From positions 62,383 through 126,382 of the forward strand of contig NZ_MRDL01000039.1 of NCBI RefSeq assembly GCF_002008365.1: a DNA stretch of 64,000 nucleotides, written 5' to 3'. The number at the start of each line of letters is the position of its first letter. Within the stretch, counting starts at the first letter, position 1. The notes under the pieces were generated by a model. It was given only the letters and a program-made list of their open reading frames with translations, was not told the DNA's origin and did no database searches. This document shows, in pieces, positions 53,106-61,521 of this stretch. The DNA is from Rhizobium leguminosarum bv. viciae USDA 2370. GTDB taxonomy: Bacteria > Pseudomonadota > Alphaproteobacteria > Rhizobiales > Rhizobiaceae. Made by a program: the position numbers and the translations under genes.

Positions 53106-53765
53106 GTGACCGAAACCGAGATGGTTCACGAGCAGATCGACACGATCGATGCATTGATGGCGCATTATGTCGCCGGCTCCTTGCCTGAGCCGGCGCGTGT
53201 GCTGGTGCAGTCTCATCTCGAAATGAAACCGGACAATCGCAGCCTGGTAAACAGCCTCGAGCTGCTGGCAGGCGAAGCTCTGGAAAACGCGCCTGAAGTC
53301 GCCATTGCCGATCGCGACGGGCGGCTTGCGGCGATCTTTTCCTCTGCATCTCCCGTCCCGGCGGCGCAGTCGGCCACGCGACCGGAAAATTCGCTGTTTC
53401 CTCAAGCGTTGCGTGCTCTCTTGGGCTTCGAGGCCGAGGATGTGCCCTGGCGCCGGCGATTGCCCGGTTTCAGGGAATATTCGCTCGACATGGACGGCTG
53501 CGAGGTCAGCCTGATGTGGATCCGGCCGGGCCGCGCCTTGCCGGCGCACACCCATAAAGGCATGGAACTGATCCTCATCCTCGACGGCGCCTTCAACGAT
53601 GAACGCGGCCGTTTCGGTCCCGGCGACATCTCCATTGCCGACGAGACGGTCGACCACCGGCCGGTCGCCGAAAAGGACAGGCCTTGCATCGCCTTTGCCG
53701 TTTCGGACGGGCCGGTCAAGCTCACCGGATCCTTTCGTCAGATGATCGGCGACCTGATCGGCTGA
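53106..53765 (+). CDS. ChrR-like cupin protein, zinc motif lost
   Basis: 219 residues from GTG 53106 (ATG 53121 is an alternative). The build is that of ChrR, the anti-sigma factor of the singlet-oxygen sigma factor: a helical N-terminus (IDALMAHYVAGSLPEPARVL) and a C-terminal cupin (~115-219). In ChrR the N-terminal zinc is held by His31-x3-Cys35-x2-Cys38 (and His6). Here the aligned element is HLEMKPDN (37-44), so Lys41 and Asn44 replace both cysteines. The cupin metal site is intact (His148, His150, Glu154, His184). No sigma-factor gene adjoins it, whereas rpoE-chrR are usually overlapping. It probably no longer inhibits a sigma factor in the usual zinc-dependent way. Confidence 0.85.
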   Translation: MTETEMVHEQIDTIDALMAHYVAGSLPEPARVLVQSHLEMKPDNRSLVNSLELLAGEALENAPEVAIADRDGRLAAIFSSASPVPAAQSATRPENSLFPQALRALLGFEAEDVPWRRRLPGFREYSLDMDGCEVSLMWIRPGRALPAHTHKGMELILILDGAFNDERGRFGPGDISIADETVDHRPVAEKDRPCIAFAVSDGPVKLTGSFRQMIGDLIG

Positions 53766-53864
53766 AAGCAGCCACAATGGTGTGATAGAGCCCTAAATCC
53801 GGGAGGAGCAGAGAAACTTCCGGACCTGTTTTCGTGTTAATCAGGCGGCCCGGAGGAACATGTC

Positions 53865-54698
53865 ATGCGTGATTTCATTGCCCATCCCGAACATGGAATC
53901 GTCTGGATTTCAGGCGCGAGTTCAGGCATTGGCCGGGCGCTTGCGTTAAAGCTCGCCGCCGAAGGATACAAGGTCGCCGTCACCGCCAGAAGTCACGAAA
54001 AGCTGGTGGAGCTGCAGACCGAAGCCCGCGGCCTTTCCGGCAGCATTGTCGTTCTCGACGGCGACGTCACCGATGCCGAGGATATGGAACATGTCATGGC
54101 CTCCATCGAATATGAGCACGGGACGCTCGCCATGGCGATCCTCAATGCCGGCGTCTATCTGCCGGTCCACGCCGAGGACCTGAACCGCAGCGATTTCGAA
54201 AAGAGCTTTGCCGTCAATCTCTCCGGCGTCGTCAACTGTCTGTTGCCCGCGATCCGCCATATGAAGGCGAAAGGGCAGGGACAGATCGCCATCGTTTCCT
54301 CCGTCACCGGCTATGGCGGCTTGCCGACAGGAGCTGCCTATGGCGCCACCAAAGCGGCGCTGATCAATATGGCCGAAAGCCTGAAATTCGATCTCGACAA
54401 GATGGGCATCCGCATCCAGCTCGTCAGCCCGGGCTTCGTCGATACGCCGGCGACGAGGAAAAATGCCTTTCCGATGCCGGCCCTGGTATCGGTCGAGGAA
54501 GCCGCCCGGGAGATTGCTGCCGGATTGAAATCGCAGGCCTTCGAGATCACTTTCCCGAAGCGCTTCACCACCATGCTGAAGCTCGCGCGTCTGCTCCCTT
54601 ATGGCGCTTATTTCACGCTGGTGAACCGCGTGACCGGCTGGCGGGAGCGACCGCCATTGCCTGGTCACCATCCGGTGACGCCGCATGCGGCGGAATGA
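53865..54698 (+). CDS. SDR-family oxidoreductase of stress cluster
   Basis: 277 residues. The NAD(P) loop is IVWISGASSGIGRALALKLA (~12-31); NAG lies near residue 92, and the catalytic residues are in IVSSVTGYGG and AYGATKAALI (YxxxK). Membrane-associated C-terminus (KRFTTMLKLARLLPYGAYFT). An SDR of this kind occurs in the ChrR-controlled regulon of Rhodobacter, and here it follows the ChrR-like gene by 99 bases on the same strand. Its stop abuts that of the convergent cfa-type gene with no gap. Substrate unknown, perhaps a modified lipid (inference). Confidence 0.92.
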   Translation: MRDFIAHPEHGIVWISGASSGIGRALALKLAAEGYKVAVTARSHEKLVELQTEARGLSGSIVVLDGDVTDAEDMEHVMASIEYEHGTLAMAILNAGVYLPVHAEDLNRSDFEKSFAVNLSGVVNCLLPAIRHMKAKGQGQIAIVSSVTGYGGLPTGAAYGATKAALINMAESLKFDLDKMGIRIQLVSPGFVDTPATRKNAFPMPALVSVEEAAREIAAGLKSQAFEITFPKRFTTMLKLARLLPYGAYFTLVNRVTGWRERPPLPGHHPVTPHAAE

Positions 54699-55958
54699 TC
54701 AACGACGCGAAAACACGACCTGACGGACATCGATATTGCGAGCGCGGAAGCCGGCCTCGCAATAGAACAGATAGAATTCCCAGAGCCGTTTGAAGCGCTC
54801 GTCGAAGCCCATCGGGCGAATGCGCTCCCAGACCGACCAGAAACGCTCGCGCCATTCGGCAAGCGTGCGGGCGTAGTCGAGCCCGAAGCCGAAGTCCTTG
54901 ACCAGCGACAGATCGACCTTGCCGGCGAGTTCGGCCAGATGGTTGCGCGTCGGCAGCATGCCGCCTGGAAAGACATATTTCTGGATGAAGTCAGGGTTGC
55001 TGCGATACTGGTCGAAGGATTCCGGCCGGATGGTGATGATCTGAAGGCCAGCCTTGCCGCCCGGCTTTAGACATTGCCTGAGCTTGGAGAAATAGGACGG
55101 CCAGTATTTTTCGCCGACCGCTTCGAACATCTCGATCGAAACGATCCGGTCGTAGAGCCCTGCTTCATCGCGGTAATCCTGGAAGCGGAATTCCACGCGG
55201 TCATCAAGGCCGGCCTTGTGGATGCGCTCCTCGGCAAAGGCAAGCTGCTCGCGGCTGATCGTCAGCCCTGTCACCTTGCACTTCAGCTCGCTTGCGGCAA
55301 ATTCGGCAAAACCGCCCCAGCCACAGCCGATCTCCAGCACATGGTCGCCGGGCCCGATGCCGGTCGCCTCGGCAAGCGCCCGGTATTTGGCGTTCTGGGC
55401 CGATTGCAGATCGTTGGCGCCGGTGGAATAGAGTGCTGAGGAATAGGTCATGCTCGGATCGAGCCATTCCCTGTAGAAATCGTTGCCGAGATCGTAATGG
55501 GCGGAAATGTTGCGCTTCGAGCCCGTTTTGGTATTGGTGTTCATCCAATGGCGGACGCGCTCGAAGAGGCGGCCAAGACCGCCCTTGCCATGCGCATAGC
55601 TGAACGCGGCCTCGCCATTGACGAGGAAGAGTTCGAGGAAGGCGGCGATATCAGGGCTGTCCCAATCGCCGTCCATATAGGTTTCGGCGACCCCGATCGT
55701 GCCGCTCGTCAGCGCCCGATAGGCAAGGTTCCAGTTGTGGAGGCTGAGCGCCGCCTTTGGCCCGGCCTTCTTGCCCTCGACCAGCAGCCTGCGGCCGTCG
55801 GGAAGGGTAACGGCAAGCGAACCGTGCTGCATGTGCAGAAGTCCGCGCAGCGCCAGCTTTGCTTTGAAGGGCAGACCCTTCACCATGCGGGACATGTTTT
55901 CGGCCGTCAGCGTCACTGCATCACGAGCCAGCAGATTCCAGTCCTGCGCCTTGCTCAT
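54699..55958 (-). CDS. cfa: Cyclopropane fatty acid synthase-type methyltransferase
   Basis: 419 residues. The SAM site is HVLEIGCGWGGFAEFAASEL, and the family elements SAHYDLGNDFYREWLDPSMT (upstream) and SIEMFEAVGEKYWPSYFSKL follow in order. The N-terminal ~125 residues are the usual lipid-binding part. It methylates unsaturated acyl chains of membrane phospholipids. Last gene of the photolyase operon, 93 bases after DUF1365. In some alphaproteobacteria a Cfa paralogue in this setting makes methylated or furan fatty acids, which cannot be distinguished here; the gene symbol is given for the family. Confidence 0.9.
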   Translation of the reverse strand: MSKAQDWNLLARDAVTLTAENMSRMVKGLPFKAKLALRGLLHMQHGSLAVTLPDGRRLLVEGKKAGPKAALSLHNWNLAYRALTSGTIGVAETYMDGDWDSPDIAAFLELFLVNGEAAFSYAHGKGGLGRLFERVRHWMNTNTKTGSKRNISAHYDLGNDFYREWLDPSMTYSSALYSTGANDLQSAQNAKYRALAEATGIGPGDHVLEIGCGWGGFAEFAASELKCKVTGLTISREQLAFAEERIHKAGLDDRVEFRFQDYRDEAGLYDRIVSIEMFEAVGEKYWPSYFSKLRQCLKPGGKAGLQIITIRPESFDQYRSNPDFIQKYVFPGGMLPTRNHLAELAGKVDLSLVKDFGFGLDYARTLAEWRERFWSVWERIRPMGFDERFKRLWEFYLFYCEAGFRARNIDVRQVVFSRR

Positions 55959-56051
55959 TTCTCCTCCTCCAGCATTTTCCTGCCGGTTAGGGACGAAGCA
56001 CCCTTAATGATACGCGCGGCCGCCCCCCGGCCATTGCATCGAACGCTAATG

Positions 56052-56903
56052 TCATTCCGCCGCTTCCGCAAGCGGGCGAGGCTGGCGGACGCTGACTTCA
56101 GGCGGGGGCGCAGGACGCCGGACGTAGCGCGCCCCCTTCAGCCACAACTTCAACGCTTCCCAATGGATGCCGGCGATGATCTTGAAGGTGAGGAAGGGGA
56201 TGCGCGCCGTCAACCCCAGCAGCAAGGCGCTGGTCAACGGCACCTGTCGTCCGGAAAATGTCGCCGAGAGAAGCGGGCCTTCGCAGTCGTTCTCCAGGAT
56301 GCGCCAGCGGATTTCGGCGCCGGGCGGCAGCATGCGGAAATGATAGCGCGCCGCCATGCCGATGAAGGGTGAGACGTGGAAGAGCTTGTCGCAGCTCTGG
56401 CGAAGCCCGCTTTCCGACATCTCGCCACAGCCGACCGGACAGACATAGCTGTGCCGCTCGCCGAAAGTATTGCGCACCTCGTAGATCATCGCGACGACTG
56501 CGCCACCGGCATCATAGGCGTGATAGACTGAAAGCGGATTGAAGACATAGCCGAGAATTCGGGGATAACAGACGAGCAGGATCCTGTCCGCGCGGTCGAG
56601 CCCCGCCTTGGCGAGCAGCCGGTCGGCATAGGCACGCAGTGATGTGTCTCTGGTATCGGCATGGTCCCTCTCGTGAAACGAGATGAGATTGGGCCCATTG
56701 ACGGAAAACAGCACCGATAACCCGCCGGCCTCGTCCAGTCTGTCGAGATCGACAAGCAGCGAAAAGACGCGGTAGCGGAAGCGATGGCCGAACGGTTTCA
56801 TCCGTTGATGCATGATCTCGCCGACATAGAGCGCGGCGGCGGCATCCGGTGGGACACCATTGGCTACTGCGTTCATGCCAAGTTTTTCGCCGCGCCTTGT
56901 CAT
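56052..56903 (-). CDS. DUF1365 protein
   Basis: 283 residues. The family pattern is clear: ALYVGEIMHQRMKPFGHRFR near the start, YRVFSLLVDLDRL, then RILGYVFNPLSVYHAYDAGG (~116-135) and a late VCPVGCGEMSESG. DUF1365 genes are nearly always found beside an FAD amine-oxidase-like gene and a Cfa paralogue, as here, and are thought to take part in lipid modification. The start overlaps the stop of the FAD gene by 4 bases (ATGA). Confidence 0.92.
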   Translation of the reverse strand: MTRRGEKLGMNAVANGVPPDAAAALYVGEIMHQRMKPFGHRFRYRVFSLLVDLDRLDEAGGLSVLFSVNGPNLISFHERDHADTRDTSLRAYADRLLAKAGLDRADRILLVCYPRILGYVFNPLSVYHAYDAGGAVVAMIYEVRNTFGERHSYVCPVGCGEMSESGLRQSCDKLFHVSPFIGMAARYHFRMLPPGAEIRWRILENDCEGPLLSATFSGRQVPLTSALLLGLTARIPFLTFKIIAGIHWEALKLWLKGARYVRRPAPPPEVSVRQPRPLAEAAE

Positions 56904-58231
56904 GCCGCCACGTCCGGTTGAGGTTCCGAGGTTCGGGCAGTCCGCCAGGGTATGATCCCGCCCAAGGCTTCTGCCGCCGCCAGACCGGAAACGAGGCCAT
57001 CTTCATGGAAACCGTATCCCGTCCAGGCACCTGCGAAATGGCAATGGTTCTCTCCCTGAATGACGGCGAGCGCCTGCTGTGCGGCCATGGCGTCCGCCGA
57101 GAATTGCGGATGTTCATAGGTGAACTCGGCAAACACTTTATGGGGGTCCGGCTCGCGGTCGGGATTGAGGGTCACGAATAGCGGGAATTTATCGTCGATG
57201 CCCTGCAGCCGGTTCATCCAGTAGGTCACGGCTACGTCGGCCTTTCCATCTTCACGGCTTGAACGGAGATAGTTCCATGAGGCCCAAACCTTGCGCCGCT
57301 GCGGCATCAGCGATTGGTCGCGGTGCAGGACGACGCGGTTCGGCTGATAGGGGATGGCGGCGAGCAGCCTGCTTTCCCGATCGGTGGCATCGGCGAGCAG
57401 GCGGGCTGTCTGATCGCTGTGGCAGGCGAAAATCACCTTATCGAACGGGTGTTCGATCCCCGTCTCGTCGATGATCGTGACGCCGCGGTCGGAGCGGACG
57501 ACGCTGCGCACGCCGCAGGAAAGTTTCACGCGTTCGCCGAGCGGCCGCAGCAGCCGGTCGAGATAGGTGCGGCTGCCGCCGGTCACTGTGCGCCACTGGT
57601 GCTGCCGGCGATAGATCAGCCGGTGATTGTCGAAGAAATTGACGAAATGCTCGGCGGGAAACTGCAGCATGCGGGTTGATGGTGTCGACCAGATCGCCGC
57701 CGCCATCGGCACGAGATAGTTGTTGGTGAATCCGGGCGAGAAGCCACGCCAGTCGAGATAATCGCCGATCGAGCGCGAGGCGAGATGGCCGGCGGCGCGA
57801 TCTTCGAGGCATCTGCGGTTGAAGCGCAGGATCTCGCGGATCATCCATAGAAACGATGGCCGCAGCAGGTTGCGCTTTTGCGCAAAGATCGAGGACAGCC
57901 CGCCGCCGCTCCATTCCAGCCTGCCGCGATCCAGAGAGAGCGAAAAGCTCATATCGCTTGCATGTGTCGCGATGCCCAGTTCGGCAAACAGCGCCGTCAG
58001 GTTGGGGTAATTCTGTTCGTTATAGACGATGAAGCCGGTATCGACCGCAATTTGAACCCCGTCGTAATCGGCGTCGACCGTCGCCGTATGGCCTCCGGCC
58101 CGTGCTTGGCTTTCATAAAGCGTGACGTCGTGCACCTGACACAGCGCCCAGGTCGCGGAGGCGCCCGAGATGCCGGAGCCGATGACGGCGATCTTCAGCC
58201 GGCGTGGAGCTGGACGGAAGTGCGCGTTCAT
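56900..58231 (-). CDS. FAD/NAD-dependent amine oxidase-like protein
   Basis: 443 residues from ATG 58231. The dinucleotide loop is AVIGSGISGASATWALCQ (~14-31), followed by YESQARAGGHTATVDADYDG, the FAD-binding element of the flavin amine oxidase/desaturase family. VAVTYWMNRLQGID and HFAGAWTGYGFHEDGLVSGL form the C-terminal substrate/FAD part. Its partners DUF1365 and Cfa downstream suggest an acyl-lipid dehydrogenase or similar lipid oxidation rather than amine oxidation. 4-base overlaps at both ends show tight translational coupling. Confidence 0.9.
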   Translation of the reverse strand: MNAHFRPAPRRLKIAVIGSGISGASATWALCQVHDVTLYESQARAGGHTATVDADYDGVQIAVDTGFIVYNEQNYPNLTALFAELGIATHASDMSFSLSLDRGRLEWSGGGLSSIFAQKRNLLRPSFLWMIREILRFNRRCLEDRAAGHLASRSIGDYLDWRGFSPGFTNNYLVPMAAAIWSTPSTRMLQFPAEHFVNFFDNHRLIYRRQHQWRTVTGGSRTYLDRLLRPLGERVKLSCGVRSVVRSDRGVTIIDETGIEHPFDKVIFACHSDQTARLLADATDRESRLLAAIPYQPNRVVLHRDQSLMPQRRKVWASWNYLRSSREDGKADVAVTYWMNRLQGIDDKFPLFVTLNPDREPDPHKVFAEFTYEHPQFSADAMAAQQALAVIQGENHCHFAGAWTGYGFHEDGLVSGLAAAEALGGIIPWRTARTSEPQPDVAA

Positions 58232-59679
58232 GCGGCATCCCTCGTGGCATTGTAGGCGGCGAGCGCCCGGTTGCGGGCGAGTGCGTGATCGACGATCGGT
58301 TTCGGATAGGTCTGGCCAAGCGCGATGCCGGCCTCGTCGAGCATGCTCCTCGGCGCCTCGAACGGCCGGTGGATGTATTTTGCCCCGAGCTCTCGAAGCT
58401 CCGGCACATAGGTCCTGACATAGTTGCCGTCGGGATCGAACTTTTCGCCCTGCAACACCGGATTGAAGATGCGGAAAAACGGCGAGGCATCGGCTCCCGA
58501 GCCCGCCACCCATTGCCAGCTTGCCGCATTGTTGGCGGGATCGGCATCGACAAGCGTATCCCGGAACCAAGCTTCGCCCCGGCGCCAGTCGATCATCAGA
58601 TCCTTGATGAGGAAGGAGGCGACGATCATGCGTACGCGATTGTGCATCCAGCCATGGCGCCAGAGCTGGCGCATGCCGGCATCAATGATCGGATAGCCGG
58701 TCATGCCGCGGTGCCACGCCTTGAAATCGTCGTCGTCGTTGCGCCATTCGAAGCCGTCGAAACGCTCGTTCCAGTTGTTCGATGCAAGACGCGGGAAGTG
58801 GAAAAGCAGGTGATAGGAGAATTCGCGCCAGGCGATCTCCTTGCGAAAATGCACGACATCGGCCACTGCCACCCGTTTCGACAGGCCGCGTGTGGCATCC
58901 CAGATGCGGGCAGGGGAGATCTCGCCGAACGCCAGGTGTGGCGACAGCATCGACGTCGCGCGTCTCGCAGGATAGTCTCGGTTTTCCTTGTAGCCGTCGA
59001 GCGCGTCTTCGATGAAGGCACGCAGCTTCTCATGCGCGCCCTCTTCGCCGGGAGTCCAGAGATCGGTAAAATCGCCCGCCCAGTCCGGTTTCGTCGGGAG
59101 CAGCTTCCAGCTCTCCAGCGCTTCTGATTTCGGAAATTGCGACGCAAGCCGCAGTTTTGCCGGCGCCTCCAGCGGCGGCTCCGGTTCGCCGCCGCCCTCC
59201 AGCGCGCGCCAGAACGGCGTGTAGACGCGATAGGGCGTGCCGTTGCCGGTCACCAGCCGGGAAGGGTCGTGCAGCAACTGGCCCCCAAAGCTTCTTGCCT
59301 CGATCGCCTGCTTTTCCAATTCGTGCTTGATACGGTCGTCGATGGAGATGCCGGCTGGATCGTAGCGCCGGTTCCAAAAGACGGCTTCGGCCCCGCTCTC
59401 CCTGATGAAGGCGCGGAGCACTTCGAACGCCTCGCCGCTTGCCAGCACCAGCCGACTTCTCCGCTTGCGCAGCGATCTGTCGAGCGCTTCCAGCGAATGA
59501 TGCAGCCACCAGGCCTGCGCAGCGCCCAGCGGACCGGTGCCTGCTGCCTCCGGCTCGCTTATATAGAGGGGGATGATAGGACGCCCGGAGCGATGGGCGG
59601 CATCGAGAGCCCGGTTGTCGTCAAGGCGCAAGTCCTTGCGAAACCAGAGGATAACAGGGTTTGCGATGTCCTTTGCCAA
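58228..59679 (-). CDS. phrB: Deoxyribodipyrimidine photolyase
   Basis: 483 residues. The N-terminal antenna domain begins ILWFRKDLRLDDNRALDAAH; the FAD domain has DWRRGEAWFRDTLVDADPAN, then NNAASWQWVAGSGADASPFF, and MTGYPIIDAGMRQLWRHGWM for lesion and FAD binding. Trp residues of the electron-transfer chain are present in this last part. Repairs UV pyrimidine dimers with light. Start TTG 59679, since no in-frame ATG precedes the family start. First gene of a four-gene operon (photolyase, FAD, DUF1365, Cfa), with an ECF-type promoter ~32 bases upstream. Confidence 0.95.
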   Translation of the reverse strand: MAKDIANPVILWFRKDLRLDDNRALDAAHRSGRPIIPLYISEPEAAGTGPLGAAQAWWLHHSLEALDRSLRKRRSRLVLASGEAFEVLRAFIRESGAEAVFWNRRYDPAGISIDDRIKHELEKQAIEARSFGGQLLHDPSRLVTGNGTPYRVYTPFWRALEGGGEPEPPLEAPAKLRLASQFPKSEALESWKLLPTKPDWAGDFTDLWTPGEEGAHEKLRAFIEDALDGYKENRDYPARRATSMLSPHLAFGEISPARIWDATRGLSKRVAVADVVHFRKEIAWREFSYHLLFHFPRLASNNWNERFDGFEWRNDDDDFKAWHRGMTGYPIIDAGMRQLWRHGWMHNRVRMIVASFLIKDLMIDWRRGEAWFRDTLVDADPANNAASWQWVAGSGADASPFFRIFNPVLQGEKFDPDGNYVRTYVPELRELGAKYIHRPFEAPRSMLDEAGIALGQTYPKPIVDHALARNRALAAYNATRDAA

Positions 59680-59710
59680 TGAAGCCGTTCCGTTGGTGTT
59701 CTTTTCAACC

Positions 59711-59739
59711 TGCTACGGATGTACGGAGCGCGCGGATCA
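59711..59739 (-). promoter_or_regulatory. ECF sigma (RpoE/ChrR-type) promoter of phrB operon
   Basis: On the minus strand TGATCC (59739-59734), 18 bases, TAGCA (59715-59711). Both this and the copy at 53040 have CCG directly before TA, and the same N18 spacing. The -10 region lies ~32 bases before the phrB start. Confidence 0.5.
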
Positions 59740-59786
59740 AAAGTTTCATCCGGCGGAAAAAGCTTTTCATGGCCTTCGGGATATCA

Positions 59787-59812
59787 AAAAGGCCGGCGTG
59801 AACCGGCCTTTT
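59787..59812 (-). terminator. Intrinsic terminator (bidirectional-looking)
   Basis: AAAAGGCCGG (59787-59796), 6-base loop, CCGGCCTTTT (59803-59812). On the minus strand it lies 21 bases after the stop of the small exported protein and ends in a T run. Confidence 0.8.
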
Positions 59813-59833
59813 CTGAGAGCAGCAGTCTGTCGG

Positions 59834-60160
59834 TTAGTTGTCGTATTCGCGGCAGGCTTCGCTGATCGATGCGCCGCTCTGGCCACCGCGCGTGTCGACG
59901 CCGGACATCTGTTGCGGCATGCCGGGGCATTCCATCGTCCTCGGCTGGCCGATGCTCTGTGTCGTCGTCGGATCGACCGGCGAGACGGGTACCGGACGAA
60001 TGCCGTTGTCATCGTTGGTGTAGTCGGATGAATAGGTACCCGAATTCGGATCAGTCGAGCCGCCATTTGTCGGCCCGATTGGATCGGGGTTCGACTGGGC
60101 AAAGGCTGACGATGCCATGCCGATCGCAAGCAGCGAAGCGGCGATAAGGGACTTAGACAT
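59834..60160 (-). CDS. Small exported protein, Pro/Asn/Asp-rich
   Basis: 108 residues with a classical signal peptide (LIAASLLAIGMASSAFAQS; cleavage after AFA). The mature part is low in hydrophobics and rich in Pro, Asn, Asp, Gly and Thr, ending with two cysteines (MECPGMPQQ and EACREYDN) that could form one disulfide. ATG 60160 has a perfect AAGGAGG; the ATG at 60184 lies before it. Function unknown; likely periplasmic. Confidence 0.8.
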   Translation of the reverse strand: MSKSLIAASLLAIGMASSAFAQSNPDPIGPTNGGSTDPNSGTYSSDYTNDDNGIRPVPVSPVDPTTTQSIGQPRTMECPGMPQQMSGVDTRGGQSGASISEACREYDN

Positions 60161-60374
60161 GGGATATCCTCCTTGGATTTTCATCTTGGATGACCCAGGC
60201 GTAACCGGCTGATGGAATCATTGTTCCGAAATTTGCCGAAAACCTGCATTCAAGCCTCGCTGCGTACCCGGCATGGTTATGCGTAAACCTTAACGGGCGA
60301 TGGCGCTGGATCGGCGCCGGCGCATGTCCTACTTGCATGCGGAGATACTAAAAAAACCGTGGCATGAGGCCGCT

Positions 60375-60659
60375 ATGTTCATCTCCATTCGCGAAGCCGC
60401 AGATCTTGGTCTCCAGATCGCACTTGTGCTCACCTTGACGATGAGTGGCATGGCGGTCGCCTCCTACGCCGTCAGGAATGACAGGGCTAAAATTTCCGCG
60501 ATCGACGTCAGCCGTCCCTCGCTCTGGACCGCCGCGCCGATGCGCGTCGATCCGGCTACGCAAGCCTACCTGCGCGCCGATGCTTCGGCCGCACTGGAGC
60601 CGATGGTGCCAATGACCTCTGCCACGACCCGATTGGCCTCCGGCTTTCCTGCGACTTGA
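60375..60659 (+). CDS. Hypothetical single-helix membrane protein
   Basis: 94 residues from ATG 60375 (GAGG upstream; starts at 60300 and 60324 are possible). One membrane helix near the N-terminus (GLQIALVLTLTMSGMAVASY) precedes a polar C-terminal part with conserved-looking PSLWTAAPMRVDP. No known domain. Monocistronic, 139 bases divergent-side from the exported small protein's promoter region. Confidence 0.5.
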   Translation: MFISIREAADLGLQIALVLTLTMSGMAVASYAVRNDRAKISAIDVSRPSLWTAAPMRVDPATQAYLRADASAALEPMVPMTSATTRLASGFPAT

Positions 60660-60812
60660 TCGTCACCTCGGGTACGGCGGCCTTCTAGGCGAAGGCGGTT
60701 CGAAGGCGTCACCGCCATCCTCCCGAAAGCTTGCAAAACGCCATGATTTGCCGTTTCATCGAGACAGCGACCACCGTTCGACTCTTTCCCTGAAGGATTC
60801 AGCCTTTTGTCT

Positions 60813-61484
60813 ATGCCGATGCCCCGCGGCTTTGAGAAGCCGTATGCCGCCTTCCTGTTCGATATGGACGGCACCATCCTCAATTCGATCCATGCGGCCG
60901 AGCGTGCATGGAGTGACTGGGCAAGGCGCCATGGGCTCGATGTCGCCACGTTTTTGCCGAAGATGCATGGATCGCGCGGCATTGACACGATCACCCGGCT
61001 GAACCTGCCCGGCGTTGATCCCGAACATGAATCAAGACTGGTGACCGAGGCTGAAATCGCCGATGTCAGCGATGTCGTTGCCATTCCCGGCGCCGCGACC
61101 TTTCTGAGTTCATTGCCCCCGGATCGCTGGGCGATCGTCACCTCCTCGCCGTTGCGCCTTGCTCACCGGCGACTGGAGGCAGCAGGCTTGCCGGTGCCGA
61201 GATTTATGGTGACGGCTGAGGACGTCAAGGTCGGAAAACCCGACCCGCAATGTTATATTCTCGGAGCCGAACGCCTCGGCGTCAGCACGCAGGATTGCCT
61301 GGTGTTCGAGGATGTCGCAGCCGGCATCACCGCCGGCGAGGCGGCGGGTGCCGATGTCATGGTCATCACGGCAACACATCACCACAAGATGGAGACGCCG
61401 CACCCGACTCTCTCATCCTATGACGAGGTCTCGGTCCGCATCGCGGCCGAACACAGGATGCTGATCGTCCCGAACAGGGCCTGA
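60813..61484 (+). CDS. HAD-superfamily phosphatase
   Basis: 223 residues. Motif I DMDGTILNS gives the nucleophilic Asp; the cap helix follows (~20-80); motif II is AIVTSSPLRLAHRRLEAAGL; motif III Lys and motif IV lie in VKVGKPDPQCYILGAERLGV and LVFEDVAAGITAGEAAGADV. This is the beta-phosphoglucomutase/DOG-phosphatase-like subfamily, so a sugar phosphate is a likely substrate. ATG 60813 is used; TTG 60807 is possible because AAGGA at ~60793 suits it better. Convergent with nasA, 37 bases between stops. Confidence 0.9.
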   Translation: MPMPRGFEKPYAAFLFDMDGTILNSIHAAERAWSDWARRHGLDVATFLPKMHGSRGIDTITRLNLPGVDPEHESRLVTEAEIADVSDVVAIPGAATFLSSLPPDRWAIVTSSPLRLAHRRLEAAGLPVPRFMVTAEDVKVGKPDPQCYILGAERLGVSTQDCLVFEDVAAGITAGEAAGADVMVITATHHHKMETPHPTLSSYDEVSVRIAAEHRMLIVPNRA

Positions 61485-61521
61485 CAATGCTCCGGCTGCG
61501 TCCTGCTTGCTTTTGTACGGT

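Noticed and set aside
58204..59127. Plus-strand frame antisense to photolyase and FAD genes
   Set aside because: No domain or ribosome site; the minus-strand operon is clear.
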